Below are positions 53,855-63,077 of a stretch of DNA of 64,000 bases, one piece after another. Each line of letters begins with the position of its first letter. The first letter of the stretch is position 1. The notes under the pieces were generated by a model. That model saw only the letters and a list, made by a program, of their open reading frames with translations. It did no database searches and was not told the DNA's origin. The translations under genes were made by a program, and so were the position numbers. Source of the stretch: Mycobacteriales bacterium (lineage in GTDB: Bacteria > Actinomycetota > Actinomycetes > JAFAQI01 > DASSKL01); the NCBI GenBank assembly GCA_035690485.1, contig DASSKL010000043.1, positions 41,318 to 105,317 on the forward strand, written 5' to 3'.

Positions 53855-54025
53855 GAGGCACGAGGGCCTCGAGCGCGCAGCGGGGCCCGGTCCTTTGGTG
53901 CCGTCTGCGCCTTCCCCGCGCGTAGACGTTGTCTACTCAGAGTCCGGGCCCCGTCGCTTAGCGCAAGGTAGCGAGGTCCGCGGCCTCCGGTCAACGCTCC
54001 GGGGCACTCGACCTCGTCATATTTT
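53855..54025 (+). ncRNA. Candidate structured RNA in the 376-bp gap after the ANTAR regulator
   Basis: No ORF is convincing in 53847-54222. Successive helices are visible: GAGGC/GCCTC (53855-53859/53866-53870), CGGGGCCCGG/CCGGGCCCCG (53881-53890/53944-53953) enclosing a perfect GTAGAC-GTT-GTCTAC hairpin (53922-53936), TCGCT/AGCGA (53954-53958/53970-53974), and CGAGGTC/GACCTCG (53972-53978/54010-54016), followed by the T-rich ATATTTTCC. The last helix plus T-run looks like a terminator on the plus strand. Beyond it (54026-54222) only minor hairpins, for example GGCTT/AAGCC at 54151-54166, are seen. Confidence 0.4.
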
Positions 54026-54222
54026 CCTTGCGTATCAAGGGAGTTCGACCACACCCGGCGCGGGTAGGGGCGTCAGCGGGCAGACCGCTCACATGCGGAC
54101 GTTGCGGACGTCGCCTGCACAGTGAGTGACAGACGGCGTACGCTCCGTCGGGCTTGCGGGGAAGCCTGCTTCCTACTTGCGTGGTCCGACCTCGAGTCGG
54201 CCGGGTGTCGAGGGGTGCTTCC

Positions 54223-54786
54223 GTGAGCCGTTCGCCGGTGGTCACGCGCGTCGCCTTACCGGTCGACGTGCCCCAGCTCGTCGAGCTGCTCGGCGAGCTG
54301 CGCGCGGTCGAGGGCCGCGAGTCCCTCGCCGTTGATCCCGGGTGGCCTGCCGACGACGTCGAGGGCCGGTTGTACCGCGCGCTCGCCGACCCGGGCTACC
54401 GCGTCGTCGTCGCGACCGAGGACGAGGTCCCGGCCGGGATGGCCGTGCTCGCGACCGCCTCGCTCGGGCCGTTGACCGACGAGCGCGCCCTGACGGTCAG
54501 CCACCTCGTCGTACGCCACCGCTTCCGCCGGCGCGGCATCGGCCACGCCCTGCTCGCGGCGGCGGCGGCCTACGCCGACGAGATCGGGCTCGACCATGTC
54601 CTCGTCGGCGCCTATCCCGCGCTGCGCGAGGCGAACCGCTTCTACGCGCGGCTCGGGTTCGCGCCGCTGAGCGTACGGCGGGTCGCTCACGTGTCCACGC
54701 TGCGCCGCAGGCTGGCCGCCCCCCGGCAGCGTTCGCTCATCGACGACATCTCCCGCCGGCGGCTGACGCGCGCCGGCCGCAGCTGA
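54223..54786 (+). CDS. GNAT-family N-acetyltransferase
   Basis: 187 residues. Acetyl-CoA motif VSHLVVRHRFRRRGIGHALL, followed by AAAYADEIGLDHVLVG and REANRFYARLGFAPLSVRR. Similar acetyltransferases are found near polA in other actinobacteria. A basic C-terminal tail (RRRLAAPRQRSLIDDISRRR) extends beyond the usual domain. GTG 54223 is chosen for GAGGGG (54210-54215) upstream rather than the longer frame from 54154. Substrate unknown. Confidence 0.85.
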   Translation: MSRSPVVTRVALPVDVPQLVELLGELRAVEGRESLAVDPGWPADDVEGRLYRALADPGYRVVVATEDEVPAGMAVLATASLGPLTDERALTVSHLVVRHRFRRRGIGHALLAAAAAYADEIGLDHVLVGAYPALREANRFYARLGFAPLSVRRVAHVSTLRRRLAAPRQRSLIDDISRRRLTRAGRS

Positions 54787-54874
54787 CCGTCGGGCTCGGC
54801 GAAGGCCGGCGGCCCGCGCCGTTTCGACGGACCGTGAGGTTTCGGCGGGCCGCGGGGCTGTCGGCCCGCGCACC

Positions 54875-54880
54875 TACGAT
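54875..54880 (+). promoter_or_regulatory. Leaderless -10 element of polA
   Basis: TACGAT ends six bases before GTG 54887. There is no Shine-Dalgarno. The 100-base gap also holds a loose direct repeat of TTTCGxCGGxCCG. Confidence 0.4.
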
Positions 54881-54886
54881 GGCGGC

Positions 54887-57568
54887 GTGGTGGACGCGCA
54901 GGGCGAGCGGCTGTTGCTGCTCGACGGGCACTCGTTGGCCTACCGGGCGTTCTTCGCCCTGCCGGTCGAGAACTTCGCGACGACGACCGGGCAGCCGACC
55001 AATGCGGTCTATGGCTTCACCTCGATGCTCATCAACGTCCTGCGCGACGAGGCGCCGACCCACGTCGCCGTCGCGTTCGACGTGTCGCGGCAGACCTTCC
55101 GCAGCGAGGTCTACGCCGAGTACAAAGCGGGTCGGTCCGAGACTCCCGCCGACTTCCGTGGCCAGGTCAGCCTCATCCAGGAGGTGTTGACCGCGCTGGC
55201 GATCCCGATCGTGAGCGCCGAGGGTTACGAGGCCGACGACGTCATCGCGACGCTGGCCACGCAGGCGGAGCGCGACGGCATGCAGGTGCTGATCGTCACC
55301 GGCGACCGCGACGCGCTCCAGCTCGTCGACGACCAGGTCACCGTGCTGATGACGCGCAAGGGCATCAGCGACATGACGCGGTTCACGCCCGACGAGGTGC
55401 AGGACAAGTACGGCCTGACCCCGGCGCAGTACCCCGACTTCGCCGCCCTGCGCGGAGACCCGTCCGACAACCTGCCCGGCATCCCCGGGGTGGGGGAGAA
55501 GACCGCGGCCAAGTGGGTCCGCGAGTTCGGCTCGCTCGCCGCGCTGGTCGACCGCGTCGACGAGGTCACCGGCAAGACGGGCGACGCGCTGCGCGCCGGG
55601 CTGGCCGGTGTGCTGCGCAACCGGCAGCTCACCGAGCTCGCCCGCGACGTGGCGCTCCCGGTCGGCCCGCACGACCTGCACCTCGGCCAGTGGGACCGGG
55701 AAGAGGTGCACCAGCTCTTCGACACCCTGCAGTTCCGCGTGCTGCGGGAGCGGCTCTACCAGACCCTCCAGGCCGTCGAGCCCGAGGCCGACGAGGGGTT
55801 CGACGTCGACGGCGCGGTCCTCGGGCCCGGCGACGTCGCGCAGTGGCTCGACGCGCACGCCCGCGGCGCGGGTCGCGTCGGGCTGTCGGTGCACGGCACC
55901 TGGGGGCGCGGCACCGGCGTCGTCACCGGCCTCGCGCTGGCGGCCGCCGACGGCAGCGGCGCCTGGATCGACCCGACGCAGCTGACCGACGACGACGAGC
56001 GGGCCCTGGCCGGGTGGCTCGCGGATCCCGGCGTACCCAAGGCCGCCCACGACGTGAAGGGACCGCTGCACGCGCTGGCCGAGCGCGGCTGGACCGTGGC
56101 AGGCATCAGCAGCGACACCGCGCTGGCCGCCTACCTCGTGCTGCCCGGGCAGCGGGCTTTCGACCTCGCCGACCTGTCCCTGCGCTATCTGCGCCGCGAG
56201 CTGCGCGCGGAGGCCCCCAGCGACGGTCAGCTCTCCCTCGACGGCGGTGACGAGGCCGACACGGCGCAGGCCGAGGTCGTGCGGGCCCGGGCTGTCGTCG
56301 ACCTCGCCGACGCGCTCGACGCCGACCTCGACCGTCGCGGGGGCGCGCGCCTGCTGCAGGACGTCGAGCTGCCGCTGCTGTTCCTGCTCGCCGAGATGGA
56401 GCAGACCGGCATCGCCGCCGACCTCGAGCACTTCGCCACGCTGTCCGACCGGTTCGGCGACCAGGTCAAGCGCGTCACCGACGACGCCTACGGCTGCGTC
56501 GGCCGGGAGTTCAACCTCGGGTCGCCCAAGCAGCTGCAGCAGATCCTCTTCGACGAGCTCGGCCTGCCGAAGACCAAGAAGATCAAGACCGGCTACACCA
56601 CCGACGCTGACGCACTCGCCTGGTTGGCGACGCAGACCGACCACCCGCTGATCCCGCTGCTGCTGCGCCACCGCGACGTGTCGCGACTCAAGACCGTCGT
56701 CGACTCGCTGATGCCGATGGTCGACGACCACGGCCGCATCCACACCACCTTCAACCAGACGATCGCGGCGACCGGCCGGCTGTCGAGCACCGATCCCAAC
56801 CTGCAGAACATCCCGATCCGCACGGCCGAGGGCCGCGAGATCCGGCAGGGGTTCGTCGTCGGCGCGGGCTTCGACGAGCTGATGACCGCCGACTACAGCC
56901 AGATCGAGATGCGCATCATGGCCCACCTGTCGTGCGACGCCGGGCTCATCGAGGCCTTCAACTCCGGCGAGGACCTGCACGCCTACGTCGCGTCGAAGGC
57001 CTTCGACCTGCCCCTCGGCGAGGTCGACCCCGAGCTGCGCCGGCGGATCAAGGCGATGTCCTACGGCCTGGCCTACGGGCTGTCCGCGTTCGGCCTCGCC
57101 CAGCAGCTCGGCATCAGTCCCGACGAGGCGCGCGGGCAGATGGACGCCTACTTCTCGCGCTTCGGCGGCGTCCGCGACTACCTCACCGGAGTGGTCGACC
57201 AGGCGCGGCGCGACGGCTACACGGAGACGATCCTCGGGCGGCGGCGCTACCTGCCCGACCTCACCAGCGACAACGGTCAGCGCCGGGCCATGGCCGAGCG
57301 GATGGCGCTCAACGCTCCGATCCAGGGCTCCGCGGCCGACATCATCAAGATCGCGATGCTCCACGTGGCCGTGGCGCTGAAGGACGCCGGCCTACGCAGC
57401 CGGCTGCTCCTGCAGGTGCACGACGAGCTCGTGCTCGAGGTCGCGCCGGGGGAGCGTGACGAGGTCGAGGCGCTCGTACGCCGCGAGATGGGCAACGCCT
57501 ACCGGCTCGACGTCCCGCTCGACGTCTCGGTCGGCTTCGGCACCACCTGGGACGACGCCGGCCACTAG
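54887..57568 (+). CDS. polA: PolA, DNA polymerase I
   Basis: 893 residues. 5'-3' exonuclease domain (LLLLDGHSLAYRAFFALP; SAEGYEADDVIATLA; RGDPSDNLPGIPGVGEKTA), a central 3'-5' exonuclease-like domain (about 310-460) lacking the DxE and other metal residues, and a complete polymerase domain: motif A TADYSQIEMRIMAH, motif B KAMSYGLAYGLSAFG, motif C LLQVHDELVLE. It therefore should repair and process Okazaki fragments without proofreading, as in mycobacterial PolA. GTG 54887 fits a leaderless -10. Confidence 0.97.
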   Translation: MVDAQGERLLLLDGHSLAYRAFFALPVENFATTTGQPTNAVYGFTSMLINVLRDEAPTHVAVAFDVSRQTFRSEVYAEYKAGRSETPADFRGQVSLIQEVLTALAIPIVSAEGYEADDVIATLATQAERDGMQVLIVTGDRDALQLVDDQVTVLMTRKGISDMTRFTPDEVQDKYGLTPAQYPDFAALRGDPSDNLPGIPGVGEKTAAKWVREFGSLAALVDRVDEVTGKTGDALRAGLAGVLRNRQLTELARDVALPVGPHDLHLGQWDREEVHQLFDTLQFRVLRERLYQTLQAVEPEADEGFDVDGAVLGPGDVAQWLDAHARGAGRVGLSVHGTWGRGTGVVTGLALAAADGSGAWIDPTQLTDDDERALAGWLADPGVPKAAHDVKGPLHALAERGWTVAGISSDTALAAYLVLPGQRAFDLADLSLRYLRRELRAEAPSDGQLSLDGGDEADTAQAEVVRARAVVDLADALDADLDRRGGARLLQDVELPLLFLLAEMEQTGIAADLEHFATLSDRFGDQVKRVTDDAYGCVGREFNLGSPKQLQQILFDELGLPKTKKIKTGYTTDADALAWLATQTDHPLIPLLLRHRDVSRLKTVVDSLMPMVDDHGRIHTTFNQTIAATGRLSSTDPNLQNIPIRTAEGREIRQGFVVGAGFDELMTADYSQIEMRIMAHLSCDAGLIEAFNSGEDLHAYVASKAFDLPLGEVDPELRRRIKAMSYGLAYGLSAFGLAQQLGISPDEARGQMDAYFSRFGGVRDYLTGVVDQARRDGYTETILGRRRYLPDLTSDNGQRRAMAERMALNAPIQGSAADIIKIAMLHVAVALKDAGLRSRLLLQVHDELVLEVAPGERDEVEALVRREMGNAYRLDVPLDVSVGFGTTWDDAGH

Positions 57569-57600
57569 GCCGCCCCGCCCGGCGTCGATGTCGGGTGGCC
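57568..57600. terminator. Imperfect hairpin between polA and the thioesterase gene
   Basis: GGCC (57568-57571) with GGCC (57597-57600) and CCCG (57574-57577) with CGGG (57592-57595), with a small internal bulge. It overlaps both convergent stop codons. Confidence 0.35.
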
Positions 57601-58055
57601 TAGCGGCCCAGGCGGTCCGCGTCGGTGACGTTGGCGAGGCGCACCTCGCCCTTGGCGACGAGCCGGTCGGTGTCGTCGACGATGTCGACCTGCCAGAGCT
57701 GCTGGGTGCGGCCGCGCTGCACCGGGGTCGCGGTGGCGGTCAGCGTGCCCGCCCGGGTGGCCCGGACGAAGTTCGTGTGGTTGGCCACCCCGACGACCTG
57801 GCCGCGGCCACGGAACCACGTGCCGGCCGCGATGCTCGCCGCCGACTCGACCAGCGCGCAGTAGGCGCCGCCGTGCACGATCCCGTAGGGCTGCAGCATG
57901 GTCGGCTTCACCTCGCAGCGCAGCACCACGCGGTCGCCGGTCACCTCGACGTACTCCACCCCGAAGGTGTGGTCGAGACCGGTCCCCGGCGGCGAGAACC
58001 CCTCGGCGGCCAGCGGATGTTCGGAGGATGTCGTCACGACACCGCATCCCATCAC
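57600..58055 (-). CDS. PaaI-family hotdog thioesterase
   Basis: 151 residues. Hotdog fold with the PaaI-type active segment QPYGIVHGGAYCALVESAAS and VGVANHTNFVRATRAGTLT; likely hydrolyses an acyl- or aryl-CoA. The start is uncertain: GTG 58055, ATG 58052 or GTG 58037; the last leaves 145 residues beginning MTTSSEHPLA and is as plausible. It lies 22 bases after the glycoside-hydrolase-like gene and probably shares its transcript. Confidence 0.87.
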   Translation of the reverse strand: MMGCGVVTTSSEHPLAAEGFSPPGTGLDHTFGVEYVEVTGDRVVLRCEVKPTMLQPYGIVHGGAYCALVESAASIAAGTWFRGRGQVVGVANHTNFVRATRAGTLTATATPVQRGRTQQLWQVDIVDDTDRLVAKGEVRLANVTDADRLGR

Positions 58056-58077
58056 GCGCTGCAGCCCGACGGTGCGG

Positions 58078-59712
58078 TCAGCCGATGACGCGCGGTGCGT
58101 CGGCCGTCAGGGCCGGTTCCCACTTCAGGTAGTAGGCGTTGGCATTCCAGAGGATGAACCCCGGCATGCCGCTGTCACGGGCGCCCTTGATCTGCGACGC
58201 GATCATCGCTGGCGTGTAGTTGCCGCGGAAGTCCTCGGCCTGCAGCCACGGGACGACCTCGCAGTTGGTGCCCTTCACCGCCTTGGCCCAGTCGGTCAGT
58301 GAGCGGTGCACGATGTCGTAGGTCGCCTGCGGGCCGGCGTTCGGATCCGGTACGCCGTACTCCCCGTGCAACCAGTGCGACGGGTAGTCCATCGGCGTGA
58401 CGACGTCGAGGTACCTCGCCAGCTGCGGGACGTTCTGCGCGGTGTCCTGCGGGGCGTTGACGGCCTGGGCGAACAGCGCCGCTCCGACGAAGGCCCCGAG
58501 CGGCCGCAGCGCCGCCCGCGACTGCTCCGCGAACTGGTTGATCGCCTGGTAGGCGGCGGCGTTGGTGTGCGGCAGTTTCGGCACCCGCATGGCGTTCCAG
58601 TTGCCGTCGGGCCGGCGGATGTAGTCGAAGATGACGTCGTCGAAGCCGGCCTTCGCAGCCGCCTTCGCGATCGCGATGTTGTAGTCGCGCACGTGCTGGT
58701 CGGAGAAGTTCGTGAACGACGCCTTGCCGTAGCCGCCGTTGCCCCACGGCTGACCGGTCGGGGTCTGGATGACCCACTCCTTGTGGCCGTGGTTCCAGGC
58801 CCAGCCGGCGAGGGCCGGGTCGCGGAACGCCACGATGCGGCCGATCAGCCGCACCCCGAGCGCGTGCAGCTGCGCGGCGACCTTCGCCGGGTCGTAGTAC
58901 TTGCGCACCGCGCCCACCTGCGACGCGAGCGCCACGCCCGGGTCGAAGTTGACGATGCCGTCCTCGTCCTTGATGTCGAGCTGCACCGCGTTGATCTTGT
59001 GCTGCCGAGCCAGCTGCAGCGCCTCGTTGCGGTCGCGGTCGAACGTCCACGACAGGCCGGTCTCGTGGATAGCGCGGATCTTGTTGGGGTAGCGCACGGG
59101 CACGTCGATCGTCTGCTCGGTCGTGTTGCCGGCGGCGTCGCGGGCCACGATCTTCGCGGCGACCGGGGGAGTGGCGTAGTGCACGGAGAACGTGCCGGCG
59201 TCGACCGCGACCTTCTTGCCGTCGGCCAGCACCGACGACGCGCCCGCCGCGGTGCCGGTCACGGTCACCGCCTGCTTCAGTGACGTGGCCTTCGGCACGT
59301 CGACGCGCAGCGTCGGCGGGGTCGTGTCGACCGTGAACGAGCGGCGCACGGTCGCGCCGGCACCCGGGAACTTGCCGGGCAGCTCGACCACCAGCCGGTG
59401 GGCGCCGTCGGCGAGGCCGGCAAGTGGGACCACCACGGCCTTGCCCTCGTGCTCGCCGGTCACCGGCTTGCCGTCGAGCCGCATCGTCACGCGGTCGCTC
59501 GAGTTGCCGTCGGCGACCACGTGAAAGGACGCCGTCTTCAGCTCGGACGCACCGACGAGCGCGCCGTCGCGGGGCCCGTCGACCCGCAACGAGACCCGGC
59601 TCAGCTGCACGGTGACCGGGACGGCGGCCGCGACCACGCCGACCGCGACAACGGGCACGACGACACGGGGGCGTAGGAAACGGCGATGCTTACGCGTAAC
59701 GGGACGAAGCAC
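58078..59712 (-). CDS. Secreted/anchored putative glycoside hydrolase (DUF4015-like)
   Basis: 544 residues. Basic N-terminus and one hydrophobic segment (RVVVPVVAVGVVAAAVPVTV, about 15-34) as signal or anchor, then two Ig-like beta domains (about 40-130 and 135-205), then a TIM-barrel-like domain: IRAIHETGLSW, VQLDIKDEDG, RLIGRIVAFRDP, DDVIFDYIRRPDGNWN, DVVTPMDYPSHW and GFILWNANAYYLKWEP. The last part matches the putative glycoside hydrolases of the DUF4015 group; the acidic DIKDED and FDYIR residues are likely active-site positions. The substrate is probably an extracellular polysaccharide. GTG 59712 has GAGGACC upstream. Confidence 0.85.
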   Translation of the reverse strand: MLRPVTRKHRRFLRPRVVVPVVAVGVVAAAVPVTVQLSRVSLRVDGPRDGALVGASELKTASFHVVADGNSSDRVTMRLDGKPVTGEHEGKAVVVPLAGLADGAHRLVVELPGKFPGAGATVRRSFTVDTTPPTLRVDVPKATSLKQAVTVTGTAAGASSVLADGKKVAVDAGTFSVHYATPPVAAKIVARDAAGNTTEQTIDVPVRYPNKIRAIHETGLSWTFDRDRNEALQLARQHKINAVQLDIKDEDGIVNFDPGVALASQVGAVRKYYDPAKVAAQLHALGVRLIGRIVAFRDPALAGWAWNHGHKEWVIQTPTGQPWGNGGYGKASFTNFSDQHVRDYNIAIAKAAAKAGFDDVIFDYIRRPDGNWNAMRVPKLPHTNAAAYQAINQFAEQSRAALRPLGAFVGAALFAQAVNAPQDTAQNVPQLARYLDVVTPMDYPSHWLHGEYGVPDPNAGPQATYDIVHRSLTDWAKAVKGTNCEVVPWLQAEDFRGNYTPAMIASQIKGARDSGMPGFILWNANAYYLKWEPALTADAPRVIG

Positions 59713-59814
59713 GTGGTCCTCGCGATGGGGCGGTGAGGGGTTTGCGAAGGGGGATGCCGGCCGAACCCGGACGCGCGGCCGCCGGCAAGCGGAGAGGCTA
59801 CGTCCTCATCCGGC

Positions 59815-60660
59815 TCATCGCACGGATGTGGCCGGTTCCGCGCGCCGCCGACAGAGGAAGATGGCGGTACCGGGTAGGAGCCGCCCGCGCAGCGGGCTCC
59901 AGTGCCCCCACGGCCGGTCGTGATCTGCCGGCCACTCCGGCTCGACGAGGTCGACGAGGTCGAACCCGGCGTCGGTGATCTCACGCACGCGGTCACCCAT
60001 CGTGCGGTGGTGCTCGACGTAGGTGGCCGCCCCCGTGCCGTCGACCTCGACGTAGGGGGTGCGGTCGAAGTACGACGTCTCGACGGTCAGCCCGCGGGGC
60101 CCGGGGTCGTCAGGGAAGCACCATCGGATCGGGTGGGTCACGGCGAACACCCACCGGCCGCCGGGGGCCAGCACCCGCGCGACCTCGCGCATCACCGCCG
60201 CCGAGTCGGCCACGAAGGGCACCGCGCCGAACGCCGAGCACGCCAGGTCGAACACCCCGTCCGCGAACGGCAGCAGCTGCGCGTCGGCCTGCACCAGAGG
60301 TACGACGACCCCGGTGCGCCCGGCCAAGCGCCGGGCGTGCTCCAGCTGCCCGGCCGACAGGTCGACGCCGACCACCCGCGCCCCGGCGCCGGAGAGCCAG
60401 CGCGCGCACTGCGCCGCGCCGCAGCCGACCTCCAGAACCCGCCGGCCGCGGACGTCGCCGAGCAGCCGGGCCTCGCTCTCGCGCAGCCCTTCGGGGCACC
60501 AGAGAAAGTCGGCGTCGCCGAGGAACTCGCCGTGCTCCGCCTGGTAGTCGTCCGCGGCCCCGTCCCACCAGCGCAGGTTGGCCCTGGTGGTCTCCGGACG
60601 GCTCACGGGCCGGCGTACGACCGCCGCGGTGCCGGGCGCGCTGTCGTCGCGATCGTCCAC
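59815..60660 (-). CDS. Class I SAM-dependent methyltransferase
   Basis: 281 residues. SAM motif I VLEVGCGAAQCARWL, motif II VVGVDLSAGQLEHA, and post-motif VFDLACSAFGAVPF, followed by VLAPGGRWVFAVTHPIRW. This resembles the Methyltransf_11-type proteins of actinobacteria; the substrate is unknown. GTG 60660 has no ribosome site; TAGCGT on the minus strand ends eight bases upstream. It is divergent from rpsA, with overlapping promoter regions. Confidence 0.87.
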   Translation of the reverse strand: MDDRDDSAPGTAAVVRRPVSRPETTRANLRWWDGAADDYQAEHGEFLGDADFLWCPEGLRESEARLLGDVRGRRVLEVGCGAAQCARWLSGAGARVVGVDLSAGQLEHARRLAGRTGVVVPLVQADAQLLPFADGVFDLACSAFGAVPFVADSAAVMREVARVLAPGGRWVFAVTHPIRWCFPDDPGPRGLTVETSYFDRTPYVEVDGTGAATYVEHHRTMGDRVREITDAGFDLVDLVEPEWPADHDRPWGHWSPLRGRLLPGTAIFLCRRRAEPATSVR

Positions 60661-60668
60661 GGCGGCAC

Positions 60669-60674
60669 ACGCTA
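60669..60674 (-). promoter_or_regulatory. Leaderless -10 element of the methyltransferase gene
   Basis: TAGCGT on the minus strand ends eight bases before the GTG at 60660. It lies next to the rpsA -35, so the two divergent promoters face back to back within 40 bp. Confidence 0.35.
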
Positions 60675-60682
60675 TGCCCGCG

Positions 60683-60712
60683 TTGACCTGTGCGGAGGCG
60701 TGCCCCTATCCT
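60683..60712 (+). promoter_or_regulatory. Putative rpsA promoter
   Basis: TTGACC (60683-60688), 18-bp spacer, TATCCT (60707-60712). The leader to ATG 60874 would be about 155 bases and contains the palindrome TCGATATCGA (60773-60782) followed by CGAAGTCTTCG, which could fold. S1 often controls its own translation, but that is not shown here. Confidence 0.55.
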
Positions 60713-60873
60713 GATCGGAGCGCTGTGGGCCTTCGCCGCGACCTCGGACGGAGCAGGCTCGCGCTCGTTGTGTCGATATCGAAGTCTTCGGAAATCTGGT
60801 CTCGGCAGCCGCAACGAAAGGGCCCCCCGCGCGTCCGCCCGAGCCACCATCCAGCCGGAGACCGACCCACTCC

Positions 60874-62358
60874 ATGACGACTGCCACCGACGCACGTCCC
60901 GACTCTTCCCAGCCCGCACACGCCCTCGCGCAGGTCGCCATCAACGACGTGGGCTCGGCCGAGGACTTCCTCGCCGCCGTCGACTTGACCATCAAGTACT
61001 TCAACGACGGCGACATCGTCGACGGGGTCATCGTCAAGGTCGACCGCGACGAGGTGCTGCTCGACATCGGCTACAAGACCGAGGGCGTCATCCCCTCGCG
61101 CGAGCTGTCGATCAAGCATGACGTCGACCCCAACGAGGTCGTCACCCTGGGTGACCACATCGAGGCCCTCGTCCTCCAGAAGGAGGACAAGGAAGGGCGC
61201 CTCATCCTGTCCAAGAAGCGCGCGCAGTACGAGCGCGCCTGGGGCACGATCGAGACGATCAAGGACGAGGACGGCATTGTCACCGGCACGGTCATCGAGG
61301 TCGTCAAGGGCGGCCTGATCCTCGACATCGGCCTGCGCGGCTTCCTGCCCGCCTCCCTCGTCGAGATGCGCCGGGTCCGCGACCTGCAGCCCTACGTCGG
61401 CAAGGAGCTCGAGGCCAAGATCATCGAGCTCGACAAGAACCGCAACAACGTCGTGCTCTCCCGCCGCGCCTGGCTCGAGCAGACGCAGTCCGAGGTGCGC
61501 CAGACGTTCCTCACCACGCTGCAGAAGGGCCAGATCCGCAACGGCGTGGTCTCGTCGATCGTCAACTTCGGCGCGTTCGTCGACCTCGGCGGCGTCGACG
61601 GTCTCGTGCACGTCTCCGAGCTGTCGTGGAAGCACATCGACCACCCGTCGGAGATCGTCGAGGTCGGCCAGGAGGTCACCGTCGAGGTCCTCGACGTCGA
61701 CATGGACCGCGAGCGGGTCTCCCTGTCGCTGAAGGCGACGCAGGAGGACCCCTGGCAGCAGTTCGCCCGCACCCACGCCATCGGGCAGGTCGTGCCCGGC
61801 CGGGTCACCAAGCTGGTGCCGTTCGGCGCGTTCGTCCGCGTCGACGAGGGCATCGAGGGCCTGGTGCACATCTCGGAGCTGGCCGAGCGCCACGTCGAGA
61901 TCCCCGAGCAGGTCGTGCAGGTCGGCAACGAGATCTTCGTGAAGGTCATCGACATCGACCTGGAGCGCCGGCGCATCTCGCTGTCGCTGAAGCAGGCCAA
62001 CGAGGGCACCATCGGCGAGGCCGTCGCGGGCTCCTTCGACCCGACGCAGTACGGCATGCCGGCGCAGTACGACGAGGCCGGCAACTACCTCTACCCGGAG
62101 GGCTTCGACTCCGACAGCCAGCAGTGGTTGCCGGGCTACGAGGAGCAGCAGGCCGAGTGGGAGCGGCAGTACGCCGAGGCGCACGCCCGCTGGGAGGCCC
62201 ACCAGAAGCAGGTCACCGAGGCGCAGCAGGCCGAGGCCGAGGCCGCCCAGTCCTCGAGCTACAGCTCCGAGGGCGAGGAGGCAACCGGTGCGCTGGCCTC
62301 CGACGAGGCGCTCGCTGCGCTGCGCGAGAAGCTGACCGGCGGCGGCTCGGAGGAGTAG
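60874..62358 (+). CDS. rpsA: RpsA, 30S ribosomal protein S1
   Basis: 494 residues with four S1 RNA-binding domains: about 48-117 ([20 protein letters not shown]), 135-200, 222-290 ([20 protein letters not shown]) and 307-378 ([20 protein letters not shown]). An acidic, Gln/Tyr-rich tail of about 110 residues follows. Four domains instead of six is usual in actinobacteria. ATG 60874 begins [14 protein letters not shown]. The last four codons form one arm of a terminator. Confidence 0.97.
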   Translation: MTTATDARPDSSQPAHALAQVAINDVGSAEDFLAAVDLTIKYFNDGDIVDGVIVKVDRDEVLLDIGYKTEGVIPSRELSIKHDVDPNEVVTLGDHIEALVLQKEDKEGRLILSKKRAQYERAWGTIETIKDEDGIVTGTVIEVVKGGLILDIGLRGFLPASLVEMRRVRDLQPYVGKELEAKIIELDKNRNNVVLSRRAWLEQTQSEVRQTFLTTLQKGQIRNGVVSSIVNFGAFVDLGGVDGLVHVSELSWKHIDHPSEIVEVGQEVTVEVLDVDMDRERVSLSLKATQEDPWQQFARTHAIGQVVPGRVTKLVPFGAFVRVDEGIEGLVHISELAERHVEIPEQVVQVGNEIFVKVIDIDLERRRISLSLKQANEGTIGEAVAGSFDPTQYGMPAQYDEAGNYLYPEGFDSDSQQWLPGYEEQQAEWERQYAEAHARWEAHQKQVTEAQQAEAEAAQSSSYSSEGEEATGALASDEALAALREKLTGGGSEE

Positions 62359-62372
62359 CCCTCCTCCGAGCC
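62344..62372 (+). terminator. rpsA terminator overlapping the stop codon
   Basis: GGCTCGGAGGAG (62344-62355) pairs perfectly over 12 bp with CTCCTCCGAGCC (62361-62372). The five-base loop holds the TAG stop. There is no T-run, as is common in high-GC actinobacteria. Confidence 0.7.
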
Positions 62373-62394
62373 CGACCCGACCGGCCGCGGATGG

Positions 62395-62400
62395 CAGACT
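62395..62400 (+). promoter_or_regulatory. Leaderless -10-like element of coaE
   Basis: CAGACT ends seven bases before GTG 62408; the first base departs from the TAnnnT consensus. Confidence 0.3.
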
Positions 62401-62407
62401 GCGCGCC

Positions 62408-63025
62408 GTGCTGCGCGTAGGCCTGACGGGCGGGATCGGGTCCGGCAAGAGCGAGGTGTCCCGGCGCCTCGTCGCGCGCGGGGCCGTCCTGATCGACGCC
62501 GACCTGCTCGCCCGCGAGGTCGTCGAGCCGGGCACCCCCGGCCTCGCCGCGATCGTCGAGGCGTTCGGCCGGGAGGTGCTGCTCGCCGACGGGGCGCTCG
62601 ACCGGGAGGCGCTCGGCCGGATCGTCTTCGCCGACCCCGAGCAGCGCAAGCGGCTCAACGCGATCGTGCACCCGCTCGTCGGCGCGGCCACGACGGCCCG
62701 CTTCGAGGCGGCGCTGGCCGCCGACCCCGCCGCGATCGTGGTCCACGACGTACCGCTGCTCGTCGAGTCCGGGCTCGGCCGGGCCTACGACGCGGTGGTG
62801 GTCGTCGCCGCCCGCCCCGAGACCCAGCTGCACCGGCTGGTCGCCCTGCGCGGCATGACCGAGGCCGACGCGAGGGCCCGGATGGCGGCCCAGGCGTCGC
62901 TCGAGGACCGGCTGGCCGTGGCCACGCACGTGATCTGGAACGACGTCGCGCTGGACGAGCTGGACGCACAGGTCGACGAGGTGTGGCGCGCCCTGGTCGC
63001 CCAGAACGCCGGCGTCGCCACGTAG
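62408..63025 (+). CDS. coaE: CoaE, dephospho-CoA kinase
   Basis: Last step of coenzyme A synthesis. 205 residues: P-loop [61 protein letters not shown] and the C-terminal [17 protein letters not shown]. There is no extra C-terminal UPF0157-type domain such as the mycobacterial enzyme carries. GTG 62408 has no ribosome site. A small hairpin CCGGAC/GTCCGG at 63050-63069 follows the gene. Confidence 0.95.
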   Translation: MLRVGLTGGIGSGKSEVSRRLVARGAVLIDADLLAREVVEPGTPGLAAIVEAFGREVLLADGALDREALGRIVFADPEQRKRLNAIVHPLVGAATTARFEAALAADPAAIVVHDVPLLVESGLGRAYDAVVVVAARPETQLHRLVALRGMTEADARARMAAQASLEDRLAVATHVIWNDVALDELDAQVDEVWRALVAQNAGVAT

Positions 63026-63071
63026 CGCTCGCGGCGGGTTCTCGCGTTCCCGGACTGTCGGCGGTCCGGCG

Positions 63072-63077
63072 TACCGT
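63072..63077 (+). promoter_or_regulatory. Leaderless -10 element of uvrB
   Basis: TACCGT ends seven bases before GTG 63085. No clear SOS (LexA) box is seen in the 59-base gap. Confidence 0.4.

Noticed and set aside
53847..54222. Short ORFs at 53895-54125 and 53991-54245
   Set aside because: No ribosome sites, atypical composition and overlap with strong RNA helices; a non-coding explanation fits better.
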